From the NCBI GenBank assembly GCA_941918925.1, contig OW799235.1, forward strand, positions 49,833,491 to 49,897,490: a stretch of DNA of 64,000 bases, written 5' to 3'. This document shows, in pieces, positions 23,226 to 34,389 of the stretch (position 1 is its first letter; each line of letters begins with the position of its first letter). The translations under genes and the position numbers were made by a program. The notes below the pieces were generated by a model that did no database searches, was not told where the DNA came from, and was given only the letters and a program-made list of their open reading frames with translations. The stretch is from Phyto melanocephala (taxonomy: Eukaryota > Arthropoda > Insecta > Diptera > Rhinophoridae).

Positions 23226-23912
23226 ATATAATAAAACTAACAAAATCCAATGTACGATTTTGAAATTTTGCAAACATTGCCCATTAAGGTAACACTCCCA
23301 CTTTAACGCACACAAATATAAAGCTTTATTTTGAATTCATATAAATATAGACAAAGATTTTAAAACAAAAAGGACTCTATATTGAAATATACTAGTTGAA
23401 TTTATTACATTGACATGCCTACATTAACGCCCACTTCTCATATAATTTACTGTTAATGAAATTTAAAAGCTTATAAAACCGACAGAATTAGATTTGTTAT
23501 GATTAAATTTTGCATAAATACGTTTCTCGTCAATATATGTAAGTACAATTACAAAAAATTAAGATGACATACCCACTTTAGCAATTCAAACATTAATTAT
23601 ATAATTTTAAAAGAAAGCAAATATTATTTTTTAGTTAACACTGGGTACCAAATTATACTTTTCAACATTGTAGTAAAAAATAGTAAATAGAAATACTTAA
23701 GGTTTGATTGTAAGAATAAATTAAGGAAAATAAATTAGTAGTAAATCAAAGTTTCACAAAGAAAGTAATACATATATTAGTATAAATTGATTATTCCATA
23801 GCGATTACTGTTAATAATAAAATAATAAATATTATGTTGTAAAAGTACAAAAAATTGGTGGTGGGTATCAAAAATTCGGCACAGCCGAATATAGTGCTCT
23901 TAATTGTTTTTT
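23226..23912 (-). mobile_element. DINE-1-like element, minus orientation
   Basis: Reverse copy of the long subfamily, ending AAAATTCGGCACAGCCGAAT, ATAGTGCTCTTAATTGTT. Together with 21262-23225 it makes a tail-to-tail inverted pair. Its last ~100 bp lie inside the 919-bp tandem duplication and recur at 24729-24831. Confidence 0.8.
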
Positions 23913-25637
23913 ATGTTTGAAATATGATTCAAAAGAGAAGTTTAAGTCGTAATTAATATTTATTTAGATAAAAAAATAAATTGCTATAATAAAATGAAAT
24001 TTTAGCTTAAAACTTGATTACATAAGTAATACTAGTACGATTATACATAAATATAAATAAACCGCTAATCAGAGAGTGATGAAAAAGTTTTTTCCTAAAA
24101 AAGTGATAACACAGAAAAATGGGGTCCACGGCCATACAAAGTAAATTTTTTTCTTTGACTATTTCTCAAAATTCACAAGGTGTCCTAAATTCAAAGATTA
24201 TAAATACGAAACTAAGTGTTATATTTCTAAACTAAATCAGTTAATTTAAATTCAACAATCAAAATAATTATTCAAATAAGTATTTGCTGTATAAAGAATG
24301 AGATCAGTGAAACCTTAACACACATATTTAATTCCACCTTTCTTCATGCACAAAAAATATAACTGTTTATGATCAAGTTTGCATTTAAAAACTTGTCAAA
24401 TTATGTGTACAAAATAATAGCATAATCGGATTATTAGTTTGTTTGAAAATGGATTCCGAAGAAAAAGTGCGTGAAAAAATAATAACATTTTTTTAAAATC
24501 CCAGTCGTACTTAAAAATCTATTGCAAATGAGATAAAGGTGTCACGACAAACAGTTTCGCGTGTGATAAAAGTGTATAACGAACGTCGTAGTATTAAAAG
24601 GAAAGCTGGAACTGGAGCTAAAATAGGTATAACTGACCCACAGTTAGCTTCAAAGATTGTTAGTCTTCTAAACCAAAATCCCAACCTCTCAAACCGTAAA
24701 GCCGCCTTAAAAGCAAACAAAAAAATAAGTTAATAATAAAATATTAAATATTATGTTGTAAAAGTACAAAAAATTGGTGGTGGGTATCAAAAATTCGGCA
24801 CAGCCGAATATAGTGCTCTTAATTGTTTTTTATGTTTGAAATATGATTCAAAAGAGAAGTTTAAGTCGTAATTAATATTTATTTAGATAAAAAAATAAAT
24901 TGCTATAATAAAATGAAATTTTAGCTTAAAACTTGATTACATAAGTAATACTAGTACGATTATACATAAATATAAATAAACCGCTAATCAGAGAGTGATG
25001 AAAAAGTTTTTTCCTAAAAAAGTGATAACACAGAAAAATGGGGTCCACGGCCATACAAAGTAAATTTTTTTCTTTGACTATTTCTCAAAATTCACAAGGT
25101 GTCCTAAATTCAAAGATTATAAATACGAAACTAAGTGTTATATTTCTAAACTAAATCAGTTAATTTAAATTCAACAATCAAAATAATTATTCAAATAAGT
25201 ATTTGCTGTATAAAGAATGAGATCAGTGAAACCTTAACACACATATTTAATTCCACCTTTCTTCATGCACAAAAAATATAACTGTTTATGATCAAGTTTG
25301 CATTTAAAAACTTGTCAAATTATGTGTACAAAATAATAGCATAATCGGATTATTAGTTTGTTTGAAAATGGATTCCGAAGAAAAAGTGCGTGAAAAAATA
25401 ATAACATTTTTTTAAAATCCCAGTCGTACTTAAAAATCTATTGCAAATGAGATAAAGGTGTCACGACAAACAGTTTCGCGTGTGATAAAAGTGTATAACG
25501 AACGTCGTAGTATTAAAAGGAAAGCTGGAACTGGAGCTAAAAAAGGTATAACTAACCCACAGTTAGCTTCAAAGATTGTTAGTCTTCTAAACCAAAATCC
25601 CAACCTCTCAAACCGTAAAGCCGCCTTAAAAGCAAAC
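23810..25637. repeat. Recent 919-bp tandem duplication
   Basis: Bases 23810-24718 and 24729-25637 are almost identical (a handful of differences seen) at an offset of exactly 919, separated by a 10-base filler AAAAAAATAA. The unit covers the end of the minus DINE and the first third of the DD37E mariner. The left copy of the transposase is cut at the junction. Confidence 0.9.
24294..24718 (+). pseudogene. DD37E mariner, truncated duplicate
   Basis: Left terminal repeat and first ~100 codons of the element at 25213-26495, ending at the duplication junction in the middle of RKAALKAN. It carries the helix-turn-helix segment (KVSRQTVSRVIKVYNERRSI) only. Confidence 0.85.
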
Positions 25638-26495
25638 TGTTCCGATTTTTTTGTAAGGAAGGTTAAAAGATATGAAGGCCTTAAGTCCTACAAGGTTCAG
25701 AAAGTGCCAGACAGAAATTCGAAGAAAAACTTGGATGCAAAAAGTCTGCTTAGCAATTTTATCAACAAATATGAGTGTTGTATTATGGATGATGAGACTT
25801 ACGTTCTTGCCGACTTTTCTCAGCTCCCAGGGCGAAGTTATTATGTGGCCGATGGAAGAGGTAATGTCGATGACCAATTTAAGTTCCAAAAAAAGACAAA
25901 GTTTCCAAAGAAGTACTTAGTTTGGCAAGCTATATGCACGTGCGGAGAAAGAAGCAGTAAATTTATTACTACTGGGGCTATCAACACTGATATTTACATC
26001 AAGGAGTGCTTGCAGAAGAGGTTGCTTCCATTCATACGAAAACACAATAAGTCAACATATTTTTGGCCCGACCTAGCGTCGTGTCATTATAGTAAATCTG
26101 CAGCAGAATGGTATGAAACAAATAATATAGTGGTAGTGCCAAAAGAAGCAAATCCACCTAATTGTCCAGAACTAAGGCCCATCGAACGTTACTGGGCTTT
26201 AGTCAAAAGAGTGCTGAAGGATACAAAACAAGTTGCTAATACTACTAAAATTTTTTCCCAGAAATGGTCTTATTCCAGCAATAAAGTTACTAAGGATACC
26301 ATCAAAACCCTCATGGTCTCAATTCCGGAAAAGGTGAAACAGTTCATCAAAAAAAGCTGAATTTTTACAAAAAGCATTAATATTTTAATTTACTGTTATT
26401 TTATTGTTAAACCACGCTATTTTCATTAAAATGGATTAATTCGTTTCAAAGTTATTGCGTTTTATTCGTGTTAGGGTTTTATCGATCTCATTCTT
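25213..26495 (+). mobile_element. Tc1/mariner-superfamily element, DD37E type
   Basis: Terminal inverted repeats AAGAATGAGATC(A/G) and GATCTCATTCTT, extended imperfectly through AAACC(T/C)TAACAC, flanked by TA on both sides (25211-12 and 26496-97). The paralogous repeat at 47115-47135 shows the unoccupied site with a single TA. Length 1283 bp, one transposase gene. Confidence 0.9.
25368..26360 (+). pseudogene. DD37E mariner transposase, two early stops
   Basis: The natural start is the ATG at 25368 (MDSEEKVREKIITFF). TAA stops at codons 16 and 22 interrupt it, then 300 codons are open to 26360. Helix-turn-helix near codon 30 (SRQTVSRVIKVYNERRS). Catalytic residues: first Asp in CCIMDDETYV, second in FWPDLASCHYS, and Glu in CPELRPIERYWALVK, with 37 residues between the second Asp and that Glu. 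The catalytic part is complete, so decay is limited to the start. Cut-and-paste transposition at TA sites is the family's activity; this copy would need restart downstream of the stops. Confidence 0.85.
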
Positions 26496-26497
26496 TA

Positions 26498-27169
26498 ATG
26501 GCCAAAAATTAAAGAAACACTAAAGTTATAGCTGATTTTTGCGAAAAGTACATTTGGTTATGATAGAGTCAACCAATAAATAAAAAATATTTTAAATTAC
26601 TTTATATTTATTGTAAGTTATGAACCAAAAGCAGATTTAAAGAGATCTTTTGTGAAATATATTCCGCAGTTTTGCTCAGTTTTTGGGCATGGGCTCAAAA
26701 CCAAATAATAGACCAGTTGGTCAACAACTAGTTTATCATATAAGCTAGTGAACAACTGGTTTATCATTTGTATGGAATGACTTGTTATAAACCAGAAAAT
26801 TCACTCAGAATATGTTAGATGTAAATGCACTATTAGAAGATATATTAAAGTTTATAAATTACTAAAAACATGTCAATTTAATTTTACTTTATTTAACTTA
26901 TTTTTTTAAATATCTAACATTAATTTTTTTTTTTTCTTTCAGAAACATCCAAAATAACTCCTAATTGAAAAAAAAAACAACTTATGAATTTGGCTTAACT
27001 ATTACTTTTTTATTATTTATAAGTTTATAATGTCATTCCGTAATTTCATCCAATAAAACCTGCTTTAAAATAAAAAGTAAAGTACTATGTAAGATTTTTT
27101 ATATTTAATGGATTCGCAATGTGTCATAAACTTTAATGTTTTAAAATCAAATATGCTAGTTTTTAAGTG
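26498..27169. repeat. Dispersed non-coding repeat R
   Basis: Parallels 47131-47320 and 48770-49142: shared landmarks are GATAGCTGATTTTTG or its near copy, TAGAGTCAACCAATAAATAA, GTATGGAATGACT(T/C)GTTATA and CAGAAACATCCAAAATAACT. In the second location a DINE splits it. The mariner above lies inside this repeat. No coding frame; it may be the non-coding arm of a larger transposon. Confidence 0.6.
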
Positions 27170-27307
27170 TGACACGCTCACTGCCTTATAACGCTTTATT
27201 TTAAATTCATATAATTCCTCTATGGATTTTGAAAGAATAGAGGACTCTTTATTAAAATATCTAAGTTGAATTTATTAGCAGAAACTACTTTGACACGCTT
27301 ACTTTAA
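27170..27307 (-). mobile_element. DINE-1-like fragment, minus orientation
   Basis: Reverse complement of the internal block seen near 22100-22200 (CTTTATTTTAAATTCATATA, GAGGACTCTTTATTAAAATA). Cut at its left end by the Helitron that starts at 27308. Confidence 0.6.
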
Positions 27308-28147
27308 TCTATATATATAAAAGTGAAACTCTGTGTGTGTGTGTGTTAGCTATAGACTCCGAAACTGTAAAACCGATCGGACTCAAACTTTGGCAAGTTG
27401 TTGTACACATACCAGGGAGTGTTTATGGGTGAAAAAAAGTGGGCGGGGCCAAGCTCATAAAAATTAGTTATCAGTTTTAGCTACTTGCACTTGACCGATT
27501 TTTCTGAAACTTTGCACACATATCGAGCTGTTATGACTAAATAATTTTGTGATAAGACAAGTGGGCGGGGCCACGCCCCTAAAAAAGTTTTAATTTTGAG
27601 GTACTTGCACTGGACCGATTTTTCTGAAACTTTGCACACATACTAAGCTGTCATAAAGTGGGCATGGCCACGCCCATAAAAAAAGGTTATAATTTTGAGG
27701 TACTTGCACCAGACCGATTTTTCTGAAACTTTGCACACATATCGAGCTGTTTTGAATTAATAATTTCGTGGTTAGAAAAGTGGGCAGTGCCACGCCCATA
27801 AAAAATAGGTATCATTTTGAGGTACTTGCACTGGACCGATTATTCTGAAACTTTGCACACATATTGAGCTGTTATGACTTTACAATTTCGTGATTAGAAA
27901 AGTGGGCAGGGCCACGCCCATAAAAACAATTATAATTTTGAGGTACTTGCACTGGTCCGATTCTTCTGAAACTTTGCACACATATTGAGCTGTTATGACT
28001 TTACAATTTCGTGATTAGAAAAGTGGGCAATGCCACGCCCATAAAAAAAAATATAATATTCAGGTTTTTGCACTTGATATTCAATTAAAATTCAGAATGC
28101 ATTTTTATTCATTAAGGGGCGTAGCAACGCGCGCCGGATTTGGCTAG
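27308..28147 (+). mobile_element. Non-autonomous Helitron
   Basis: Begins TCTATATATATAAAAGTG directly after an A and ends GGATTTGGCTAG directly before a T, the expected A/T target. A GC-rich hairpin-forming stretch (GTAGCAACGCGCGCCGG) lies 5-20 bases before the CTAG end. No Rep/helicase gene. The interior is mostly a minisatellite. Confidence 0.8.
27430..28060. repeat. ~120-bp minisatellite inside the Helitron
   Basis: Six copies of a unit with GTGGGC-(GG)GCCACGCCCATAAAAA and GCAC-GACCGATT-TTCTGAAAC, at about 27440, 27561, 27657, 27780, 27901 and 28021. One spacing is shortened to 96 bp. GTGGGC and GCCCAC-like halves pair, so each unit has a small hairpin. Confidence 0.85.
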
Positions 28148-28512
28148 TGCCAAAATAAAAATGATTCATATTAAAATTCAATATTTAGGAAAGTTGGAAT
28201 GAAATATAAATATTTAATGAAAAAGTACTTAAAAAATAAATCATTTTTTAAAATTTGCTTGGAAAAAAACCCAATATTATTTCGACAGCCAGAGAAAACG
28301 TGAATACGCTGGCAATACTGAAGTGTAATTACGGGACAGAAAGCAATAAGGAAGCCTTTCCTGGAGTTTGCTTTTGCAGTAATTAGAGCTAAAAATATAT
28401 TACGCGAGATTGTAAAACATTAAATTCACGTTTAACGAGTTCTGTAATTGGTCGCACAAATTGAATTATACTGTGAAGTGTATTACCATCTGATAAGCGT
28501 TAGATGGAAATA
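28148..28512. other. AT-rich DNA, no gene seen
   Basis: Nothing assignable between the Helitron and the next MITE. Confidence 0.4.
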
Positions 28513-29056
28513 AAGGGTGGTTAAATTTTTAAGGCCGATGTTGAATTTGAACACACCTAAAAGTCAAGTTTTTGTTCTGAATATTATTTGACATTTCTCA
28601 ATTTCAGACTAACTCAATTTGAACCATGGAAAGATACAACGCGTTAAATTATTCAGGTTTATTATGAAAACGGGCGTTCAAATCAAAATGCATTTTGGGC
28701 ACTTCGTGATTCTTTAACATAATCGTTCAAAAATATTTAAATTTTAGCAAAACAGGTCTGTATGAAATGTGAAAACATCTGTGAATGCCTTTTTAGTTCT
28801 TTGAACGGAAAACATTGCTGTTTTTCGCGATAGTGGCAAGAGAGAAATCAACTTCGACTCATCATCGTGTCCAACAATTAAACATCAACATTGTCATTGA
28901 AAATTTGGATCATCGGATGGAGGTGTGCCATTTGGCCGATATTTTCCATACATAATTGAACTATACTAATATTATTGTAATAAAAAAATGACAATTATTT
29001 CCTTAGTAATTTGTTTTATTCTCATCAACATCAGTCCTTAAAATTAAACCACCCTT
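28513..29056 (+). mobile_element. Mariner-superfamily relic with AAGGGTGGTTAAATTT ends
   Basis: Ends AAGGGTGGTTAAATTTTTAA and TTAAAATTAAACCACCCTT, each flanked by TA (28511-12, 29057-58). About 80% alike to 21399-22017. Remnants of an N-terminal transposase frame (MERYNALNYSGLL, RAFKSKCILGTS) are broken; the catalytic domain is deleted. Confidence 0.8.
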
Positions 29057-29159
29057 TATAAAGGAAGACGAGAATCTTAGCCAAAACAAGAAACGACCTA
29101 GAATCGGAGAGACCAAGACAATGTTTGTGTATTTTGTTTTATGTTTTCAATTGAATTGA

Positions 29160-29884
29160 TTTGTTTTTAATATTATACACAAAGCAGAAACAAAAAAAAG
29201 CGGACAAGTGTCTTGTACTTTTTTTAAAATTGAAAGGTTAAGGTACAAAAACCGGTGAAAACTTTATCTTAGATACTTTTTGAGATCCCATCTAACTTTT
29301 AAACTACTTAACGTCGAAAAATAATTTAAAATCAATTCATAATTAAAAAAATCACACAACATTCAGCACAAACTTTTTACAAAAAATATCTAAACTAGGT
29401 ACTTTAACTTTATCGGGAATAAAACAAGAATTTATCCATGGATTTTCATCCAATAAAATTTATTTTTTTCTAATTCATGCGGCTTTCAGATTAAGTACTA
29501 AAACTGGTGATTATTTGTTGCTTTCTATTTTTTACGAATTTTTGAAATTCAAAAAGCAAAAACAAAATAAGGGGACAGGAGCTGGTACTATTTTTACTAG
29601 AAAGTCTAAAGGACAAAAATCGGTAAAAACTTTATTGTGGTACTTTTTAAGATTCGATCTAACTTCAAGGCTTATTAACGTCTGAAAATAATTTAAAATA
29701 AATTTTTTATTTAAAAAAAATACAAAAATTTTTAGCTTTACACAAATTTGTAATATAAATATCAAAACTAGTTACTTTCACTTTATCGGAAATAAAACAC
29801 GAATTTATTCATGGATTTTCATGTACTAATTTTTATTTTATTTCTATTAAATGCAGCTTTAATATTAAGCACTAAAGCTGGTAA
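29160..29884. repeat. Tandem ~370-bp units, split by a transposon
   Basis: CGGTGAAAACTTTAT near 29254 recurs as CGGTAAAAACTTTAT near 29623, and GTACTAAAACTGGTGATTAT near 29494 as GCACTAAAGCTGGTAATTA at 29868. The second unit is interrupted at its TTA by the element beginning 29888; it resumes at 46762 (TTTGTTGCTTTCTATTTTTT). The first unit therefore shows the empty target. AT-rich, no gene. Confidence 0.75.
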
Positions 29885-29887
29885 TTA

Positions 29888-30425
29888 CACTGCTTTACAA
29901 AAAATCATTTTTTATCTTCCCGTTAATTAAAACTATGTGGACCTTATGGATTTTGATGCGCTTAACTCAAACCCGTTGTCGGTTTATTCCCATCAGATCG
30001 GGTTTTTTTTTAATGGGCGTGGCAAATTTTTTCCCCTAAATTAGTCAGGTACGGAGACATTTCATCCTAACTCGAGAACTAGTCATTCGATTTTCAAAAA
30101 TTAAACACCAGAAGATGTGTAATAAAATTATTAATTAATTATTTTAGTTGAATAAAGTTTTTCTCTATATCTTATCGTTTTGGAATTATTCAAAAATTAA
30201 TGGAGAAAAAAATTTTTTTCGTGCAAAATGCGTAATATTTTTCAATTGAAAAATGGAATCAAAAAAATATAAATCAAACATTCAACATTTTAAACTTTTT
30301 TCTGAGAGCTACTTACCTTAGAAATAAAAAAAGCCATAAACCATAAAAATCTGTTAAAAAATGTAGATTTTATTGTCAATTCACCGCAGGTACCCAATAT
30401 TGTAATGCAACCAGCCTTACATATG
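29888..30425. repeat. Element 2 left terminal inverted repeat
   Basis: Starts CACTGCTTTAC. Pairs with 46758 down to 46530, then with 33055 down to 32750. The inner limit is soft (near CCCAATATT, 30408). Confidence 0.75.
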
Positions 30426-30713
30426 ATATAGCATTTCGTTAGGTGAGCAGGTAGTGGAACTAAAGTACAACGGTATTTGCATAGTTCTTGGAATTAAAAT
30501 TAATAACAGTATTTTTCAATTACCTGTGATTTCAAATTAAAAACATTAGTATTTATTGTATGTATAGAAGCTAATGGACAATAAGTGAGTCACTTTTAAT
30601 TTGAATATCGTGCGTTTAAAATCGGCAACAGTAAATAGATCTTATAGTATACTTTGTTATTGTGTAAAGAAAGAAAGCAAATAAAGAATCCACAAACGCT
30701 TTCATATTACAAA

Positions 30714-32390
30714 ATGTCAAGGATTTGTAACAAATCTCCAAATTTATTTTGTTACGTATGTGGCAATCTAACTTTAAGTTCTCAACGGGAGACAATATCT
30801 TCAAAGTTTAAAGATGCTTATCGCCGTTATTTTGGGTTTCATATCGATAGATATAAAAATTGGCTGCCGAAAATATGTTGTAGTAGCTGTGCAAGTTCTT
30901 TAAGAGGTTGTGTAAAAAGAAGTCATAAGTCTTTGCCGTTTATGAAGCCAGCGATTTGGAGTGAACCACAAAATCATCAAAATGATTACTACTTTTGTCA
31001 TACTAAAACACGTGGGTTTACGAAAAAAAAACAAAAAATCAAGTTATATATCCAAATACTTTATGCGACAAACGACCAGTTTACAAGTAAATTTTTACCT
31101 CCATTGGCTCCTACAGACGATGAAGAAAATGGGCTTTCAGCAGCAACTGAATCCACTTACGCCAGCCATTCCAACGAGTAAACCTTATTTTCCGAATTAA
31201 ACTGATATGAATAACTTAGTTCGTAAATTAGGGCTTTTAAAAAAACAAGTCTGAGCTTCTTGCATCCCAATTAAAAGAATTAAATTCGGTACAAAAGGAC
31301 GTTAACATTTCGTACTTTCGAAATAAAGAACAACCTTTTTTGAGATATTTCAGCAGGGAAGATGGTTTAATATTTTGTTATAATGCTGATGGACTTTTGC
31401 GACAACTGTGTTTCAGTCATAAAGCTGAGGATTGGCGGCTTTTTATTGATTCATTCAACCAAGTCTGAAAGCCATTTTACTTCACAATGGCAAAAAATTT
31501 CCATCGGTCCTACTCGCGTATGCGAGAAATATGAAAGAAAACTATTGTAGCATGAAGATGATACTACAAAAATTTTTTATACTCCCAATACTCATGGAAC
31601 GTATGTGCAGATTTTAAAGTCGTAGCAATGTTAAATGGATTGCAAAGTAGATATACTAAGTTTTATTGCTTCTTATGTGAATGGGATAGCCGCTCAAAAT
31701 AAAAAGACTACAATGTAAAAATTTGGCCGAAAAGAGTAAATTTTATTCCAGGAGAAATAAATTTAGCAGAGAGCCTTAAAATCAAAAAAAAAAAAAACAA
31801 ACTCTTCTGCCTCCTCTTCATATAAAGCTAGGCCTAATGAAAAATTTTGTCAAAGCAATGAACAAGGACGGTGAAGGCTTTCTATAAACTAAGAGCAAAT
31901 TTCCTAGAATCAGATATGCTAAGGTAAAAGAAGGCGTATTTGTAGGTCCACAAATACGACAGCTTATGAAGGACGAGGTCTTTAGAACGAAATTTAATGA
32001 TGTGTAAGAAGAGCATGGACAGCTTTTGTGAATGTGTGCCACAATTTTTTGGGAAACAGAAAAGCTGAAAACAACCATGAAGTCATCGAAGAACTACTTT
32101 CTGCCTACAAAGCTCTAAAGTGTAATATGTACCTTAAAATTCATTTTTTGGACTCGCATCTAGATTTTTTTTCGGATAATCTTGGTGCTGTATCAGACGA
32201 ACATGGTGAAAGGTTCCATCAAGATATGTTACATATAGAGAAGCGTTATAATGGAAACCCATCGGAAGGAATGCTTGCAGATTTTTGTTGGTCGATTTGT
32301 CAAGAATCTGAAACTGATTTTCATATAAAATTGACAGCTGTTAAATACCAGTTGCCATCTGTAATGCCTTTTTGGCAACTGGCAACGTAA
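30714..32390 (+). pseudogene. Unplaced transposase-like family, copy 2
   Basis: Start chosen at 30714 (MSRICNKSPNLFCYVCG) by comparison with copy 3. N-terminal cysteine module: CYVCG, CCSSC, then DYYFCHTKTRGF. Later blocks in changing frames: VRKLGLLK; EDWRLFIDS near 31430; NVCADFKVVAMLNGLQ and FYCFLCEWDSR near 31600-31690; LPPLHIKLGLMKNFVKAM at 31807; KVKEGVFVGPQIRQLMKDE; then an open stretch 32028-32390 with NFLGNRKAENN, KIHFLDSHLDFF and AVSDEHGERFHQDM. At least five frameshifts or stops. Position between long inverted repeats suggests a transposase. The last ~25 codons run into a partial copy of the MITE at 44478. Confidence 0.7.
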
Positions 32391-32749
32391 CTGAGGTTTG
32401 GTTGCTATCTATAATCGACCCATAAATATTAATTAAAGAAAACTAAAGTTGAATCTCCACATACAACCGAACAGCTTAAGCTACTTTTTTATTTTAACAG
32501 TGTTTCCTAAATAAAAATTAATAATTATTAACAAAAGTTTTGTGTTATTTTAAATAAAATTGGCTGTAAATATTTTAATTTTTTATTGTAATTTTAAGTT
32601 ATCTACGGGTAACGACAGGGTGGGTGCTTTATGCGAGGCGTTGCTACAAAATTACAATTTAGCAACCTCTTCTGCTTGCATTTGTTTTTGCTGTACGAAA
32701 ATAGATAAAAGTAAATAGTTGCCATTAATTGTTGCTACAAGGCCCACTC

Positions 32750-33055
32750 TGACGTTGTTTGCTGCATTACACATATTTGATAAATATTGGGCACCGGCGA
32801 AATTGACAATAAAATCTACATTTTTAACCCATTTTTATGGTTTATGGCTTTTTTTATTTCTAAGATTTGTAGCTCTCAGAAAAAAGTTTAAAATGTTGAA
32901 TATTTGCTTTATATTTTTAAATTCCATTTTTAAATTGAAAATATTACAAATTTTACACGAAAAAAATTGTTTTCTCCATTAATTTTTGAATAATTCCAAA
33001 ACGAAAAGAGATAGTGAAAAATCTTTTCGACTAAAATAAATACAATTTTTTTTTT
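32750..33055. repeat. Element 2 right inverted repeat, inner part
   Basis: Inverse of 30425-30130. Ends in AAATACAATTTTTTTTTT (33038-33055), an 18-base sequence repeated exactly at 46530-46547 where the inverted repeat resumes. Confidence 0.75.
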
Positions 33056-33245
33056 AATCAGGCTTGAGTTCATATTAACATTCTTTGTAAAAACAAAGAA
33101 TTTTTTAATTGTGATAAATTAAAGAATAAACCTTGAAAAATTATATTTTTACCGACACTAGCCGAGTGGAATGCATTTTCGAAACCAGCTACGTTTTTAT
33201 CATCAGCACTCTCTGATCGGTGGTTACATGAACTCAAGCCTGATT
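33056..33245. mobile_element. 190-bp MITE with AATCAGGCTTGAGTTCAT ends
   Basis: Perfect 18-bp terminal inverted repeats. The interior includes CCGACACTAGCCGAGTGG and CACTCTCTGATCGGTGG. A reversed, partly truncated copy lies at 46306-46474. Confidence 0.85.
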
Positions 33246-33928
33246 AAAAACAAGTAAGAGCGCTATATTCGGCCGTGCCGAATCTTATATACCCTTCACA
33301 ACGTGTAGTCATGCAATAACAGTGGTTTGTGTCACCATTCATCTCATATGAAATACGTACATACATATAAAAACATACATATATAAAAACGTCCAATTGT
33401 AAAATTATAAATTCACGTATGTATGTTAAAAAAACCAAAAAAAAAAAAAATTTAAAAAAAAAATTTAAATAAAAATTAAAAAAAAAATGATTATGTATAT
33501 AATATATATAAAACAAAAAAAATTAAAAAAAAAAATAATAATAAAAATATAAATAATATATTTAAAAAAAATAAAAAATAAAAAAAAAATTTAAAAAAAA
33601 AATTTTTTGGCTCAGCTGGGATTCGATGCCACGTTTTCTCTAACCAGTATACACGTTTGTATGTATGTTGTTGTTGTAATGTTGTTTTTGTGAAAAAAAA
33701 ATCGAGGTGGTCGTGGGTTTTTGCTCATATCTCAGTTGTTTATGTACCGATGTTTCTGATATTCAACATACACACGGACAGACGGTCAGACTGACAGAGC
33801 TTAATCGACTCCCCTATTCATAAGCTTTCAGAAAATATATACTTTATGGGGTCGGAAATGAAAATTGTAGAAATTTCACACGGAATGACAAACCTATATA
33901 TACCCTTTTTCACTGTGTGAAGGGTATA
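33246..33928 (+). mobile_element. DINE-1-like element, complete
   Basis: The cleanest full-length short-subfamily copy: AACAAGTAAGAGCGCTATAT, TTCGGCCGTGCCGAA hairpin, CACAACGTGTAGTCATGC, A-rich middle, GGCTCAGCTGGGATTCGATG, CAGACGGTCAGACTGACAG, CACACGGAATGACAAACC and TTTTCACTGTGTGAAGGG at the end. Confidence 0.9.
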
Positions 33929-34079
33929 ATTAAATATTAGTATAAACAGAAAAGTTCAACAAAATAAAAGTTCAATTTGCATAAACACAGGGCACGGTGC
34001 AAACAATCATTCATTCACTGTTGGTCAATCAACATTTCGTTGTATACTGACCTCACAGAAAATAAAACAAATGATTTTA

Positions 34080-34389
34080 CACAGTACAACAGCCAATCTG
34101 GGAGGTGAGAAATTCCAAGTCAGGGTGATGGTACTAGGTCAGTATAGTAAAACCCTCAAAGGGTTTGGCGTTCGTATGTGTCAGTTTTTTTTTATGACAT
34201 TTTAAATTTTTTCCTTATCTTGATGTTTTTTCGCTTAGTTGTATCATTTTGGCAAAAACGTAGTTTAACATAACTCGAGAACCACTTGTCCGATTTTGAT
34301 GAAACAAATTTAGAAAAATTAAGAACTACAATTTCTTTAATCCGTTCATATAACGTTTTTCTTTATAATCAACAGTTTTGCCGGTAAAA
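34080..34389. repeat. Element 3 left inverted repeat, outer part
   Basis: Mirrors 44265-43965. Interrupted after GCCGGTAAAA (34380-34389) by the Jockey-like insertion; resumes at 35964. Confidence 0.8.

Noticed and set aside
27590..27799. Minus-strand frame with internal repeats (FRKIG-VQVPQN)
   Set aside because: The protein repeat is a shadow of the 120-bp minisatellite.
33244..33516. Minus-strand 90-codon frame r
   Set aside because: Translates the DINE terminus and poly-A tract; other DINE copies break it.
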